This document shows, piece by piece, positions 21,941-35,088 of a stretch of 64,000 nt of DNA. The translations under genes and the position numbers were made by a program. The notes below the pieces were generated by a model. It was not told the origin of the DNA. It ran no database searches and was given only the letters and a program-made list of their open reading frames with translations. Source of the stretch: Molanna angustata. Its lineage: Eukaryota > Arthropoda > Insecta > Trichoptera > Molannidae. The DNA lies in the NCBI GenBank assembly GCA_963576475.1, contig OY754967.1:20438414-20502413 (forward strand), read 5' to 3'. Each line of letters starts with the position of its first letter. The stretch's first letter is position 1.

Positions 21941-24900
21941 GGTTTTCCAAATGATATATTAACCAAAATGATCATTAGCTATTAACCTTACTAAACTCCG
22001 TGATTTGTCGAAGGTTTGACTTCAAAAACCATTATTATTAATGTACAATATTACAGATAAAATATGAATCAGTTCTTACATGAACATTTCTCTTGTCTAA
22101 AATAAAAATGTTGTCTTTTTACGAACTATAGACGTATAGGTAGACGTGTAGGTACTTTCCTTTGATTCTAGTTGTTGTTTTATATCATTTCTCTTCTTTT
22201 CTTTCTTCTCCGTGTACCTAACTAAATCACATAGGGCTTAGTACCCCTTTGTCTTGTAAATATGTCGCGTGTTACGTGAGTGCCCAAGAAAATTGATAAA
22301 GTTTTATTAATGGACAAGCCTTTAAACACGTCTCCTCCGAGTTGATTAATAAATAATGACAACATACCTTATAAAAATCAATATTTCATAATTTTTTGAT
22401 GTTTCCCAATTATAATGTCTTGGTAAAAAATATATTAAATTTTTTAGATACTACTTATCGATATAAAATCGCTAAGTTTAGTACCTATGTTACAAAATGA
22501 TCGGTACCTTAGTTTTAAAAGGTGACAAGTCCGAAAATCTTTTGAAAGTACCTACATATATGTATTTTTGTGAAATTTTGGGTCTCTCATTGTATGACAT
22601 ATGAATGTATCTTAAAAATTTACATATAATTATGTAACCGACACAAAATGTATTTGGGACGTTGTATAAATGTATACGAAGCAAAGTATTTGTATAACGC
22701 TTAGATGACGTTCTCACAAGGGAACTGGCGTGATATGTTGTTCGAATAAATACCATAGTTCCGTTTTCAAGTCTTTTTTTTAATCAGTATATTTTAGTTT
22801 TTAAATCAGTATATTTTTATGAGTGATAGTACCTACCTATACCAAATTTCAATGGGTGCATATTTCTTTTATTTGTTAATATTTTTCATCCATTCATCCT
22901 TTTCTTTACATTAGAAACAAGTATGTAATTACATGGTTATTGTCCATACATTTTCATAAATAGTCTAAACTTAACTCAGTTTATATTTATGTTATCGTGT
23001 TACGTTGTAAAATAACGTATAATCACAATCACTCGAAACGCTGCGATATAATAATGATTATTATTTCACCAAGTATAAAATATTATGTGTTGTGTTGGTG
23101 TAGGTAAGTAAGAAGTGTATTATTGGATTTATCTGCCGACAAAAGAGCAGAACTTCACTCATCGCCGTGTAAAGTCGCAGTGCTTTGAGCCGTAAGCCAA
23201 AATCGAATTACCTCAGACGAAATCCGCAATACATACCGACTCCCAAGCTCAAGGATTACCCACTCTTGTGCGAACTTTACGTTCCTCTCCATCTTGGCGT
23301 AAATAATTCACATTTATTTCTTTCACACGTTCAATTCACATTTCCACATCGTATAGTACGGTAGCTGGCAGGAAAAGGTGAACAGGCAGGTATACAGGTA
23401 CAGGCAGGTATATGAAAGAAAATTGTTATTTTTTTGTACCACTAGAGATTTGAAAGCAACTCTCTGGTATTGTTATATACAGAAGTCGATAAATTATATT
23501 AATTAGAATAAATATGAATTATTTTCAATATTTTATTTGTTACCATTATTACTACACCCCACACGAACAGATGACATTAAAGATAAAAAGATGACATTGA
23601 ATAAAAATTTTGAATATTTAAAAAAATCTTTGCATCATGTATTTTTTTTTCAAATCACTTCAACCGTATTATTTTGTAGCATAAGAAAATAAGATGTCAT
23701 TGTTTCGTGAAATTTCATTAAGGTATCTAAGTTACCTTTTAAGACCCGCAAATTATACTTTATATGTTGTATTTTAAATACAATTTAATTGTGTTGTCTT
23801 TAATAAGAACGAATAACAATGTACGTACGTATATTAATAACAATTTTTAACAAATTATATCTCAGCTTGAAAATCTCATTTAATTTAGATGCATTTAATT
23901 TAATTTTGATATTGTCTTGAGAACACGCCGACAAGTCTAGAAATTAGACTTGGCGTGTTATCTTATGTTTTATTATTTTTCAATAAAAAAAAAATTATTG
24001 CACTTATGTGTTAGTTTAATATGATTTTATAATTATAGTTTTCGTTTGAGTTTACTATCTTAAGACCTTCTCTTTGCATTTGCCAAAATACTCCGTATTC
24101 TTTCAGAACTTATTAATTACAAGTGTTTGTTTATACAGCTTTTTTTACAATTTATTTACTGTCTACCTTTATTACTTCCTCTTTGGGGATAAGTTGTTGA
24201 CGTAATTTTTCTTAGTCGTAGTTCAAGAACACACTATGAATAATAATGAAAAGTAAGAAATGATTACTGAATAATGCCAACGTTCCTTCTCCTTACATAA
24301 TAAATAACGAGGGAGTAAGTCATAAAACACTGAACGTCTCTTCAGAATATTCTTTTGTTGCTGGCCTTAGTGTCCCCGGTCCATAGATTTATGACAGGTA
24401 GAAGGATTTAGTCCGATCCCGTACAATGTCTTTGGACGTGTTACGACCATTCAGGATGGGTTAATAAACAACGTCAGGTCGCACAATGCCGCGTAAAAAA
24501 GTGTTTATTGTTTTCTCACGATTTGTGAATGGCTGGGCTAACGATCTGCCTCTTTTCAAACCCAACGTAAGACGGTTTTTTTTGATTTTGAAAACCCGGG
24601 ATTTAGACGAGGGATTATGAGCGTCACGAACCGGGTGACAGATAGGGAGTGTGAATCTTTTGTATCGGGTCGGTCCTGTCACCGGCCTAAAACAACAAAG
24701 ACAGACTTACCTACTAATATGTCGCCAGGTACCATACAAATTATAACAAATATTTATTTAACCACCAAAAAATATATTTATTTAGTTAAATATTATTTGT
24801 TTCTACTGTGTATATAATATTTCCATTTAGCTTATTTTTGCTATATACCTACTCAACTTTGACCAACACTGCTAAATTCATATAAGGTATAGCATACACT

Positions 24901-26331
24901 TTTTGCTAATTACGAAATTTTCCAATCAAATAATTGTCCAAAAGTCGATTTGTTTAAGAGAATTTATTTCCCTTAACAGATCTACTTGTCCTCCATATGA
25001 ACTTTAACTATGACAAATCTCACACTAAGTGTGCGCAGTTTGCTTGTAAAGGGGTCCGAGTTTTTCGCTTCACATATTAATATACAGTTTGATCATATTA
25101 TTTGTTGCTATGAATGTTGTCGAGTGGAATTTCAAGAGAACAATTTACATGTCTCTTGTAAGACGTGATTCGTCATAGTGATTTGTTCCAAAATGATCCA
25201 TTTAAATCGTGTGCCAGTATCTCACCTCGTTGATCTAAAACGTTAAGTAGGTACATACATAGGTAATATATCTACATATTTGTGTGGGTTTCCTTTTGAG
25301 TCTATAAATCATTTGATGAAGAAATACTACTTAGACATGTTTGTTTAGTTTCACTTTATATTCTACTTGTGGTACGATAATATCATCTAGGCATAACATG
25401 GCTCTCAATCATATTTTTTTTATGTTAATGTCAAAATCAAGATTTCGTGTTATACAATAAATAACTTTAGTTTTCGACTTTTTGAATTGCTTTGTGTCCG
25501 TTGTATGAACTCGCGATGTGATTTGTTAGATATTAAATTTATATTTTGATTATTAATATGAAATAACTCGATTTTTTATTGGCTTTTTTAAATATAGTTT
25601 TTCACCAGTTTATTAGATATTCAAAATGTTTTGAGTCTTGTCTACCGTGGCATTAGTGGTATGTTGTCTTGACCTCTCAAACATGAAAAATCTTATAACT
25701 CTTCCTTCGCTGTACCTACCTATCTTAAAACTAGTAAGAATAAATATTGCCATTTATATATATTAAGTAGGTATGTAGGTAGTTTTCACTTCAGAACAAT
25801 TTTGTTATGATCTCAATTGATAGTTTTCATTTTTCGTAAACTCTCTTTCTCATATAATATATTGTGTATACACATATAAATAATATCCAGTGTATTCCAC
25901 AATTTTGGTCTATTCAAGAGCATACATTTTCGCTAAGATTTCGTTGATCTGTCAAATATCTTATTTAAAAATAGATTTCCACCTTTTTTTTCTCTTTTAT
26001 GGGTTCACCAAACTCTTGTTAAAATGTTTCAATCTATGTAGATATCTGTATTTTCAAAAGCATATATTTACTCAATCAAATGGTACCTTAAGCACTTATT
26101 ATTCTAGATATCATTCTTAAAATACTACAATATTTTTCGTAGAAGTTTATCTTTTCAACAACTGTCAATTATGAAGATGAGTCGTGGATACACGTTGAAA
26201 TAAAATTCCACCATTTATGGGTTGTTCCATCAACATTACCTATTATATTTGTATAATATATACTTATCTCTTTCCTACATTTCTATACGCCATTGTGACT
26301 ATCTACCCGTAATTCTGATCACCTAATACAA
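21941..26331. other. Long AT-rich stretch without a supported gene
   Basis: No recognisable gene. Items seen: a small CAGGTA-rich simple repeat at about 23370-23412, a stable hairpin at 23922-23959 (listed separately), and a GC-richer patch at about 24350-24710 whose open frames have no recognisable product. Confidence 0.5.
23922..23959. other. Short stable hairpin
   Basis: AACACGCC (23922-23929) pairs with GGCGTGTT (23952-23959), and AAGTCTA (23933-23939) with TAGACTT (23945-23951). A 3-nt bulge sits on the left side and the loop is 5 nt. It is followed by AATAAA-containing DNA. It is too short for a typical microRNA precursor and its function is unknown. Confidence 0.5.
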
Positions 26332-26391
26332 TACCCTTGAGGTGATTTTCCACAAAAACGGCGCTATACAAGTTATCCAACTATAATAATA
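26332..26391 (+). mobile_element. CR1/L2-like element, 3' terminal tail only
   Basis: CCCTTGAGGTG...CCACAAAAACGGCGCTATA followed by an AATAAT-type end matches the 3' tail of the element at 54479-56884, here on the plus strand. Only the terminal hairpin region is left. Confidence 0.7.
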
Positions 26392-27458
26392 CCGTTTTCC
26401 TAGAATGTTTCATACCTTGTATAGTCATGTCATATTATAAATTGTTTGCAATATTTATAGCCAAGATTATGTTTATAATTACATATTATCGGTATATGAG
26501 TGCAGGAGCATGTTTATCAATGTATCTTTATAAACATTTTAAATTGATATCATCAATCAATTTTAATTATGCTATACTTTTGCCTGACGTTTATACACAT
26601 ATCTTTTTATTGTATTTTATGGGACAATTTATGTAGCGCTTATATTCTAGAAAACCTTAATAAGTTATTATTAGTTATTAGTATCATCATAACAGTTGTT
26701 ACACAATAATGTATTACCTACATTTTTTGGCATAATCTATTATTTTCTGTTTTATTTATTACAATTAGCTTTGTTTCAATCACATATGAGATATGATAAT
26801 TTCTTCGTCAGGAAGAATGTCAACTATTTTAATAAATTTACTAAGTTATGTATTAGAATATCCAATAAAATTCCGCATATTATAATAAAATTTCATGAAA
26901 GAAAATAGAAATTAAAAAATCGATCATTTTTTTGTTTTTATTTTTTACCTTCTGACTTTCAACATTATGTGCAACCCTGCATTTTCGTTGAAGACAATTA
27001 TATCTGAAAATATTTATGATATTCTGTACTGTTTCAAAGAATTTCCCTTGCGTTATTTTATATTAGATTGGGATCAATTGCCAATATAATATGAATGGAG
27101 ATGTCTTTAGTAGTGATACAACAGACCTCTGCATACGCTATTGCGAAAGTCCGGACGCTTATTATCATCTATTTCTACTTCTGTTTCCGCAATTTTTTAA
27201 CCGAAATTTGATCGGAACTTTATGAAGAACACCGGTAGAGTCAAACTACTTTTCATAAAATATGTCTTACCGCTACTTATTTTGAGTATTTGATAAAAAA
27301 TATATTCGTAAAAAAAATTCGTAAAAAAAAAAAGTTTTTTTCCTAGTATTTAAACTTCCGCTTCCATTTAAGTTTCTATTTCTATTAAAATTTATTGTTG
27401 ACATCTCTTATTACACTTCTGTGCATCACCTGTCTTTAGTTTTCCAAATCAACATGAC
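26392..27458. other. AT-rich DNA, nothing recognised
   Basis: No supported gene or repeat; small open frames are AT-driven. Confidence 0.5.
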
Positions 27459-27540
27459 GTCGGCCTTTGTAGCCCAATTAGTCAATATATCTGATACCTG
27501 AATCAAAGATATCCAGGTAGAAATATAGATTTTATCACAC
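27459..27540 (+). mobile_element. Degenerate SINE (family A), 5' part
   Basis: GTCGGCCTTTGTAGCCCAATTAG and the following text align with the first 50-60 bases of the family A SINE (GTCGGCCTTCGTGGCTCAGTTGG). The B box is lost. Old copy. Confidence 0.55.
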
Positions 27541-29170
27541 TTCTTGAACCTTTTCGCCTTGGAGGGGGGTGGTTTGTACATACACCAACCAAGCAGAAAT
27601 ACACCAATTTGCGATTTGCGCATCCTCGTTACTGGTTCAAGTTGTTTTATGATAGCTGTACAGTTCTTCACTCTGAATTTGTGAGACTCTGAGTTTGGTA
27701 CCTACATGTTAATATTTCATATGTTACCTGTTAGATCGTTAAATGACGGATAAATAATACAGAAAAAAACCTATCCAATGTAAATAGCGACTTAACATAA
27801 AAAGTGGTAGCTATTTGCCAACTACAATCGTAGGAAGATCCAGTATCTACTACTTAATTTCTCGAAAAATACAAATATATATTGTCTATTATGACATTGT
27901 TCTTATCAAGACAGGATCTTCACGACCCGCTACAAATTTAAGTCACATTTCCACACGCGTTTAAAATTTAGTATATTATTGAATTATAATCATACCATAA
28001 TCAAGTATAGTTGAAATTTTGAATTAAATCGCTTTATAAAAATTAGCCGCCTTATTTCTTTGTTTCAAGTATCTTTGACTTGTCCAATCCTGGCTTTTAA
28101 AAGTTTCATTAAGATCTGTTATTTTTAAAATATATTTTTGCTTGGTTTACGTTTTAGACACATCTTTATTGTGCTGAATTCATTCTACATCATTAGATTA
28201 ATGTGTTAGGTTATATATCAATTCAAACAACGCTTTTGGAATATGTGTAAGGACAAATGAAGAGATCTATGACTTTTCATTGATAATGTTTTTTTAGAAA
28301 GACGTTTCTCATCTCTGTGACGAAATATAATGTGTCTTTTTTCCTTTTATTGTTTTGAATATAATTTGTCACTTGGTGGTATCAGAATGTCGCGCCTACA
28401 AGTTCACGGTTAATTTATCAATGTCATGATGTCGCGGTTTGGTCTCGTCTGTGGTGGTTGTAGAGATGGTGGTGTGATGTATTCATATACCACTCAATCA
28501 TCCAGTGACATTTATCCTCTTCTTCTTGTGCACAGCGCACACTTTTATACTCAACTATAATATTGTCAACATTGTTTCTCGGTTCAAACGGATTATAGTA
28601 TAATATTTATGCCTAATTATCACCACTTATAATTTATTGACACATTTTGTAAATATATAATACCTTAACAACTATGTGTGATCCAAACATACCTATCCAA
28701 TAACATATTATTTATCATGTTTGAATTTATTTGAACCATTTATTTTATTCATATATATAACATTGTTGTAAATTGCAACAATCACCCTATTTTTATATAG
28801 TCAGGGTGGATTGACCATATAAAAATATAGTAGTATTGTTTTTTTTTTAGTAAGTATACATGTTTCGGGTATGTTTTTTTCCTTTCACGTGGGTATAAAA
28901 TGTATAAAATGTCGGTTTTCAATTACACATTTCTCTTAACAAAGTAATTCTGGTTTTTCCTCGAGTATTTTAATTTTTCCATAATAGAAACTATTGAATA
29001 CTATTTATTTAGTCTGTTTGTTCTGACAATACCGAAGCTATTATTTTGTTATTATCAATGATATGATTTTAAAATTCAAAAGGGGTTTAAAATCAAAATA
29101 ATTTTATCCTGACTTTACTGTTCACTAATTTATACTATTTTTTTATTTTAGTTTCATACTAATATACTCG
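27541..29170. other. AT-rich DNA, nothing recognised
   Basis: No supported gene. An imperfect hairpin with arms like CTATTTTTATAT/ATATAAAAATAG lies near 28788-28832. Confidence 0.45.
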
Positions 29171-29285
29171 TACCATCACGCCACGTTACTGTAGGAGTAA
29201 TCAGATAACTGAATTCAAACATTCCTGTCTTGATAAAAATTCATCGGATATCATCCTTTTATACGTTTTCTTATACATGCCTTTC
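29171..29285 (-). pseudogene. Degenerate RTE-like 3' fragment
   Basis: TACCATCACGCCACGTTACT, then CTTGATAAAAATTCATCG and CTTATACATGCC follow the antisense order of the RTE-like family 3' end, heavily mutated. Confidence 0.45.
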
Positions 29286-29937
29286 TATTATTCTGCATTT
29301 GTTTTTCAATGTGGCATAATTTTCAGATCATTTCACAAATGTAATTTATTTCAATGTTTTACTAAATAAAAAAAATATGTCATTTCATAAATATTCTCGT
29401 CGTTTTAGTCAAACAAAAAAATACTACCCAACATGATGATGTCAAAACTTTAAGAAATATTTGAAATGTATATTTTCGTACAACTAAAAAGCATTGGCTG
29501 ACATTTCTCAAGAACCAATACACAGCTCTCTTTGTTTTATTTCCAATAGTAAAAACAAGAAGTTATTTTCTGCCAACCGGATTGTGGTTGACTATATTAG
29601 TACTTGTAATGTATTAAACGAATCCATCAACTTGAATATTATTAAATAAATGAGGTTTTATCGTTCAATGTTATTTCTGGTGACATTCTTCACTTTGCAA
29701 TGGCTACTTATTCTTCATAGTCACACCATATATATCAATACACATACCTTTCGAATAGGTTCTCGATTTATATGTACATAGAAGTACAACTTACTGGAAA
29801 ATATAGGCATGAAATACTATTAAACCGTGGTTCTTAAACTTACTGTTCGATTCTTTTATAACATATCAGAGAACCCCCTTTGTAACACTTATTCGAACAA
29901 AAAGATATTTACTGTTAAAAAATACAAGATTTTTTTA

Positions 29938-30041
29938 AAGAATGAATATCTGCTTTACAAGTACATATACATCGTCATATATTCGCTAAACTAAGCGTGA
30001 ATGCTTGTGCTATAGGTGAACGAAATCGGTCGTGGCAGGAT
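29938..30041 (-). mobile_element. tRNA-derived SINE (family B), tail part
   Basis: On the minus strand the body CCGATTTCGTTCACCTATAG, then CACAAGCATTCACGC and GTATATGTACTTGT-like text of family B is present. The copy stops at TCCTGCC just before the B box, so the tRNA-like head is missing. Confidence 0.7.
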
Positions 30042-32479
30042 TTCTCTATCGTATTTCATTTCGATTATGTAAAGAAACAGAAACTTTTTTGTTCTTCCTT
30101 GTCTTTTCCCAGTTCATCGGCGTTCGGCCCTTCTGTTACGCAATCACCAGACCTTTCGATTTTGCGTCGTCTCGCTGGTTAGTTGCTTCTCCCTCAGCTC
30201 CCTCAATATTTGTCCAAAAGGTGGACAGAAACTTTTCTTAGAAATATCTTAAAAAATATTTTATTTTTGTCTCTATTTTTACAGTTTTGTTTCAATTTAT
30301 ATAAATTGTATTGAAATAATTTGTTGATTCTCATTTTTATATTAGAATCTATATTTTGAATGTTCAGCTCTTTTAAATTTTCATCTCACGTAGATTTTTG
30401 TGGCCAGGACCAGGACCCGTAATACCACAAATGTTTTAATTACTACAGGTTGTTTGAAAGTATAAAAAAATGAATCTTATACTCCTAAAAGAGGATAGCC
30501 ACTTCTCTAGGACTGACAACCACTGCTGTGAAGTACTTTTAATATTAAAACGAATGACAAACGTGTTTGAAAAGAATATAATATTGTTTTAACGTGCAGT
30601 TGTTTGTCTCCTTTGAGTTTATCTTCAGTTATGGATCACATTTTTTATAATCAACTATGTTTGAATTCACAATCCTTATAAGTTAATCGATAATTTTTTT
30701 GTCAATGCGTATATGAAATAGGTAATGCAATAATTTCAATGTGAAAAAGTTTTATGTGATGTACAACAAATTCAATACATATACAATATAAATAATCAGT
30801 CTCTTCTTTCGTGACTTTTTTAAAAAAATATTATTTTTATTTATGAATATGTTTTTCCTTTTTTATATTTAGTTTGCTTTAAGGTATGCCTTCTATATTT
30901 TTACATGACAATCGTGCATATAGATTTTATTTCTAAAATTTATTATTTCAAAATATTTTTATTTTACTGAACCTTAAGTAATTCCTCGTAATTTTAATAC
31001 CAAAGTAACAAAGCCTTCCTATGATTATTATTATCAAATCATTTGTAACTTGATAATAGCATTGATTGTGATAATATAGCTCTGTTTGGATAATGATAAG
31101 AGAAAGCAGTCTCGATAATTCTATATTATTTCGATAGCATTATTAATTGTATCGTTCATTCAATGCCATTGGTCGTAATTCATTCTATTTGTCGACGGCA
31201 ATACATGGATTTTTGCAAATATAAAATACAGATGGTATGAGACTAATGAAACTTAATCAATATTGGCAAATTTAATTTTGATTTTTCTTTCTGAATATTT
31301 CACGTCATGAGTTTTCTTTATTCCCCTAACATATGAGAATTCCATTGACCGTGTTTGTCAGTTTCAAAAGAATTTTTTGGAAATTCGTTTGCCTCAGCAG
31401 TAGTTTTTGTATTGATTAGGTATATCCACTGATTACGTCCCATTTTCGTTAATTCTGATTTCTTCGACAAACTTTTCATGTAATAAATTATGCTATAAAC
31501 CCGATGAACAAGAAAAGATGTTGATTAAGATACCAGTATTTAATTAGTAATTCATTTTTTTTGGGTAGATACCAATAATACTGTTTATATTGAAATTTAG
31601 TCATTAATATTTATTTGCCAGTGTGCCAGTTAAGACACATTCGCAGTAGATAACAGTTTTCCACGATCATTATATTTTATCCATGATTTCAGATTGAGTT
31701 TGTATTGTGACAACTTGTTTTTAGGTACCTACGCATTTAACTGAGATTTAACACAATGTTGATTACAGATGATCTATGTGAAATATAACTTTAATTATAT
31801 AAGATGGAAGTGTTTCCATGTTATTTCACATTTAGGATGTAGAATATTTCTTTATCAAATAATGTATCTGCTATTAACGTTATATTGATTAAAGAAGATT
31901 AATGTCTCTTTATGTTGTTTCGAATTCATTTAGAATATTTTTTAATTGTGTGAATGCTCATCGACCGTGGAGTCACGTCTAAATCGTTCTCAATTCCGAG
32001 TGTTGCCTTCGTTTCTTGTCAGCTGTTGTCGGTGTAATGGTGTGATAATCACTGTCATCCGCCGTCCGTTCTATGTCAGCCTACACTAATCCCTGACTGT
32101 TTTTTATCCCTCACCAAACCCCCAGCTTCAAGTTTCTAAACCTCATATGTATAGGTACCTTACATTGTATATCTAGTTTTCTTTGTAAATGTACCAATTG
32201 TCAATTTATCTTGAATATCTTCTGGTTGTACCACGTGTGCAGCATCATACAGTTGATGTGGACCATACCGTATAATAAGGTGCCTCCAAAAGTACAAGAC
32301 AAATGTCATTAACCAGTATGCTTTATTCACACCAGTAGCAGATTATGTTAGAGTACCGTTTCTCTTTCTTCGATGCGCGGAGTCGAGTTTGTAATAAGCC
32401 TTAAGTGGTCATTGATTTTATATCCATCATTATAAATATCTATTTTAGTAAGTTTATTATTTGAATCTTCTTGTACATA
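30042..32479. other. AT-rich DNA without a supported gene
   Basis: A short balanced stretch at 30040-30240 is open in two plus frames, but the products are not recognised. The rest is AT-rich and featureless. Confidence 0.45.
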
Positions 32480-32870
32480 TAATTAGTACACTGGCGGGAA
32501 AATGACAATTGCACTGCCTAATGACAATTTCTTCCAACCAACCAGAGTAAATGTTAAATATACAAAACAATGTGTACTATGGCAATAAGTTAATCACATT
32601 ACAAAATAAATTAAGATAGCAGTAGAAAAGTAAAAAAAAATACAAAGAAGATAGCATATAAGAACAATTCATAGCAATGATAGGAAAACTAAAGATAAGG
32701 AAAAGAAGAGGAGAGGAAGATGTAATCAGGTGTTGTCAGATAAATATTTTTGTTTTAGCCTTTTCTTGAAGATGTTTAGTGAGATAGACGACGTAATATC
32801 AGGACTTAGGTTATTCCATAGTCCAGCTGAATGTACTTCAAATGGAGAGCTAAAAAAATCAGAACTATGA
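32480..32870 (-). pseudogene. LINE 3' end (CR1/Jockey group), C-terminal remnant
   Basis: On the minus strand, 32862-32733 encodes PFEVHSAGLWNNLSPDIT and then SLNIFKKRLKQKYL. This is the characteristic C-terminal end of CR1/Jockey-group reverse transcriptases (a W-N-x-L-P/S block followed by F-K-x-x-L-K). The AT-rich stretch down to about 32480 is probably its 3' untranslated region. All enzymatic domains are absent. Confidence 0.65.
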
Positions 32871-33181
32871 ATAGGGATAGAGCACGTTCAGCAGATCGAA
32901 GTGTATACATAGTAAAAAAGTAGCTTAAAAGTATTCCACAGAGGAAAAAAAAAACACTTCTCTGATATCGATTGGATGATTAATATAAAACACATAATAA
33001 ATTTATTGGTAACGATAAAAGCACGGCTACTAGAATAATGGAAAAATCGTTCATTAATTTTATCTCGCTATAACAAATTGAAACGACATATCCTTTTCGT
33101 GTTTTCATTAACTTTGCTCATGTTCGCATCTCGTCCGCGTTGTTGAATGCGTGTTAATTAAAATCCTATATTATCGATTAT
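32871..33181. other. AT-rich spacer
   Basis: Nothing recognised between the LINE remnant and the SINE. Confidence 0.4.
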
Positions 33182-33421
33182 GTCGGCCTTCGTGGCTCAG
33201 TTGGTTAGGTATCTGACCGCTGATCCAAAGGTCCCGGGTTCGATTCCCGGTGGAGACGCAGTTTTTAATTGTGTTTTCAGTCTGGATCTGTGAGACGATT
33301 AATATCGTAAGTCTCCAGAATGTGGCAACTTGTTATTGGGTGCGTGTTAAATAATTATTTGACATAGTACCTGTTAGTTGCCCGAGAAGCTACATAAAAT
33401 AAAATAAAATAAAATATATTA
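33182..33421 (+). mobile_element. tRNA-derived SINE (family A), full length
   Basis: Complete copy of about 240 bp. A box TGGCTCAGTTGG at 33193-33204 and B box GGTTCGATTCC at 33237-33247 form the internal polymerase III promoter. A tRNA-unrelated body with AGTCTGGATCTGTGAGACG follows, and an (AAAAT)n tail. A cloverleaf acceptor stem does not close properly (GTCGGCC against TGGAGAC), which excludes a functional tRNA. Best copy with 41384-41630 for defining the family. Confidence 0.9.
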
Positions 33422-34279
33422 TAGGTATGTCTAGTAAAAATAAATTTCGTCTCTGGACTGTCCAGCTGGTAGGTAAAATGTTATTTCTAGAAACTAACGC
33501 GTAAGATCACGGAAACATTTCTTTAGTAATGAACCTTTAGATGACCCCAGATAGTATATTCTATGTAGCTCCTCCTCCCATATAATGTATTAAAAGACTC
33601 GACTATTTAATTACACATGCTAAAGTATCCATTTATCTTGGAATAAACAAGCGTTTGGTACCTGTATTTATTTACCTACACTCCACAACAAGGCCTAATA
33701 TTTAATATGCATGATAGATTGTACATGAATTTAATTAACATCCTCGCGTATATTTCATAGTTATTATTAAAAGTAGACTTTTCATTTTCTTGTTAGTTGG
33801 ATACGACGTGTCTTGTTATACATATATTATATACTTTATAGGCAGTCACTTTTCTTCCAGTTAATTTAGTTAATGACTGGATTGTTATTATTACCCGTTT
33901 CGTTGCTTTATTGTACCTACCGTACCTGTCTTTTGCGTCAACACATCTTTACCTCCCGTGTTGACAATGAGGTAATTGCACCAATTTCATATGGGTAGCG
34001 AATTTAATAACTCAGGCCTTGCATTCCTTAGCTATGTGGAAAGATTTTAATTAATATTCCCGCGTTATTAATCATGACTAATAATTTCATATTATTAAAT
34101 TATTTTTGATAATCATTTCCATTTTTTTCTTTCTTTCGTTCTTCATTTATGGTGGTTATTTGTTTATTAAATTAGTAAACAAGTTATTTTTTACATCTGT
34201 TTTCACATTGTCGGTTCTTCCACCTCTTCTGCTTACATATATTCGGTCCCTTTTCATAACTGATTACAAGGATTGGTTG
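33422..34279. other. AT-rich DNA, nothing recognised
   Basis: No supported gene or repeat. Confidence 0.45.
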
Positions 34280-34425
34280 AAAGAATCGAACGCCAGACTT
34301 CTCTTTATTCTGTCCAAATGTTTCCACCTTGAAGATTCCATTTATATGGTCTTTTCAGCATTCTAGTGGCCGACTCGTATATCCTATTCCTTTCTTGTCA
34401 GCCTTTGTAAACTTGCTTCGTCTAA
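34280..34425 (-). pseudogene. Degenerate RTE-like fragment
   Basis: GAATCGAACGCCAG, CATTTATATGGTC, GGCCGACTCGTATATCC and TTGCTTCGTCTAATC follow the antisense order of the RTE-like family with many changes. Very old copy. Confidence 0.4.
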
Positions 34426-34489
34426 TCATAGTGAAAATATATTTACTAATGAATTAAATTAAATGAATTAAATGAATTAAATTCATAGG

Positions 34490-34660
34490 GATCCCATTAA
34501 AAAGGCATAATTGGTGAACGTTGCGCTAGCGCATAAAGTGATCACGTAAACCAGCCGATGACAGGTCGTAAGCCCTGTAGGTGCCTTGATTTCCCGGTTC
34601 TCCTACAGTAAATATTCCAACTTCGCCTCTATTGAGATAATTAAAAATCTGTAAAAAAAT
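34490..34660 (+). repeat. Unclassified interspersed repeat, copy 3
   Basis: Plus-strand relative of the element at 4655-4817. GGCATAATTGGTGAACGTTG, GATGACAGGTCGTAAG and CTCTATTGAGAT are shared. Being outside the tandem duplication, it shows the element is dispersed. Confidence 0.7.
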
Positions 34661-34697
34661 AAATTAATTAATTTCGTTTCCTTATATTAAATGGTAG

Positions 34698-35088
34698 GTC
34701 ATCATCATCAATGGCTCCACAGCCCGTTACGAGTCTTGGCTTCCTCCAGCATTCCTCGCCATTCCCTCTATCCTAGCATGCACCCCTCTCTCCTTTCACC
34801 AGCAGCCTCCACATCCCACTGAACGCCATCCAACCATCAGAGTTTGGGTCTACCAACGCTTCGTACACCTTGGGGCTTTGTGTGCCGGATCCTCTTCGGC
34901 ACTCTTTCATCGCCCGTTCTTTTCATGTGTCCTGCTCATCGCAGCCTGTCTATTTTTAACACCTTTATAATGTTGGGTTCATTATAAGTATTGTAAATGT
35001 CGTTGTGTCGTATTCTCCAAGCTCCATTTACCTGCACAGGACCGAATATCTTTCTGAGTATTTTTCTCTCGAACACTAGTAGAGACAT
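34698..35088 (-). pseudogene. RTE-type retrotransposon C-terminal fragment (second family)
   Basis: The minus strand encodes blocks in order: ERKILRKIFGPVQ, WRIRHNDIYNTYNEPNI, AGHMKRTGDERVPKR, GRPKL and EEAKTRNGLW. This is the ordinary C-terminal architecture of arthropod RTE endonuclease-reverse transcriptases. Stop codons interrupt it, and the 3' end has an (ATG/ATC)n tail at 34699-34710. It is distinct from the WFGHMGRM family elsewhere in the window. Confidence 0.7.

Noticed and set aside
23922..23959. microRNA precursor
   Set aside because: Stem of 15 pairs and a 38-base total are too short for a canonical precursor.
30032..30241. Plus open frames after the family B SINE
   Set aside because: The first residues are SINE sequence and the remainder has no recognisable domain.
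33182..33257. tRNA gene (strong A and B boxes; same at 41384 and 3689 minus)
   Set aside because: The acceptor stem does not close, the same head occurs several times with a conserved non-tRNA body and an A-rich tail, and copies are scattered. These are SINEs.
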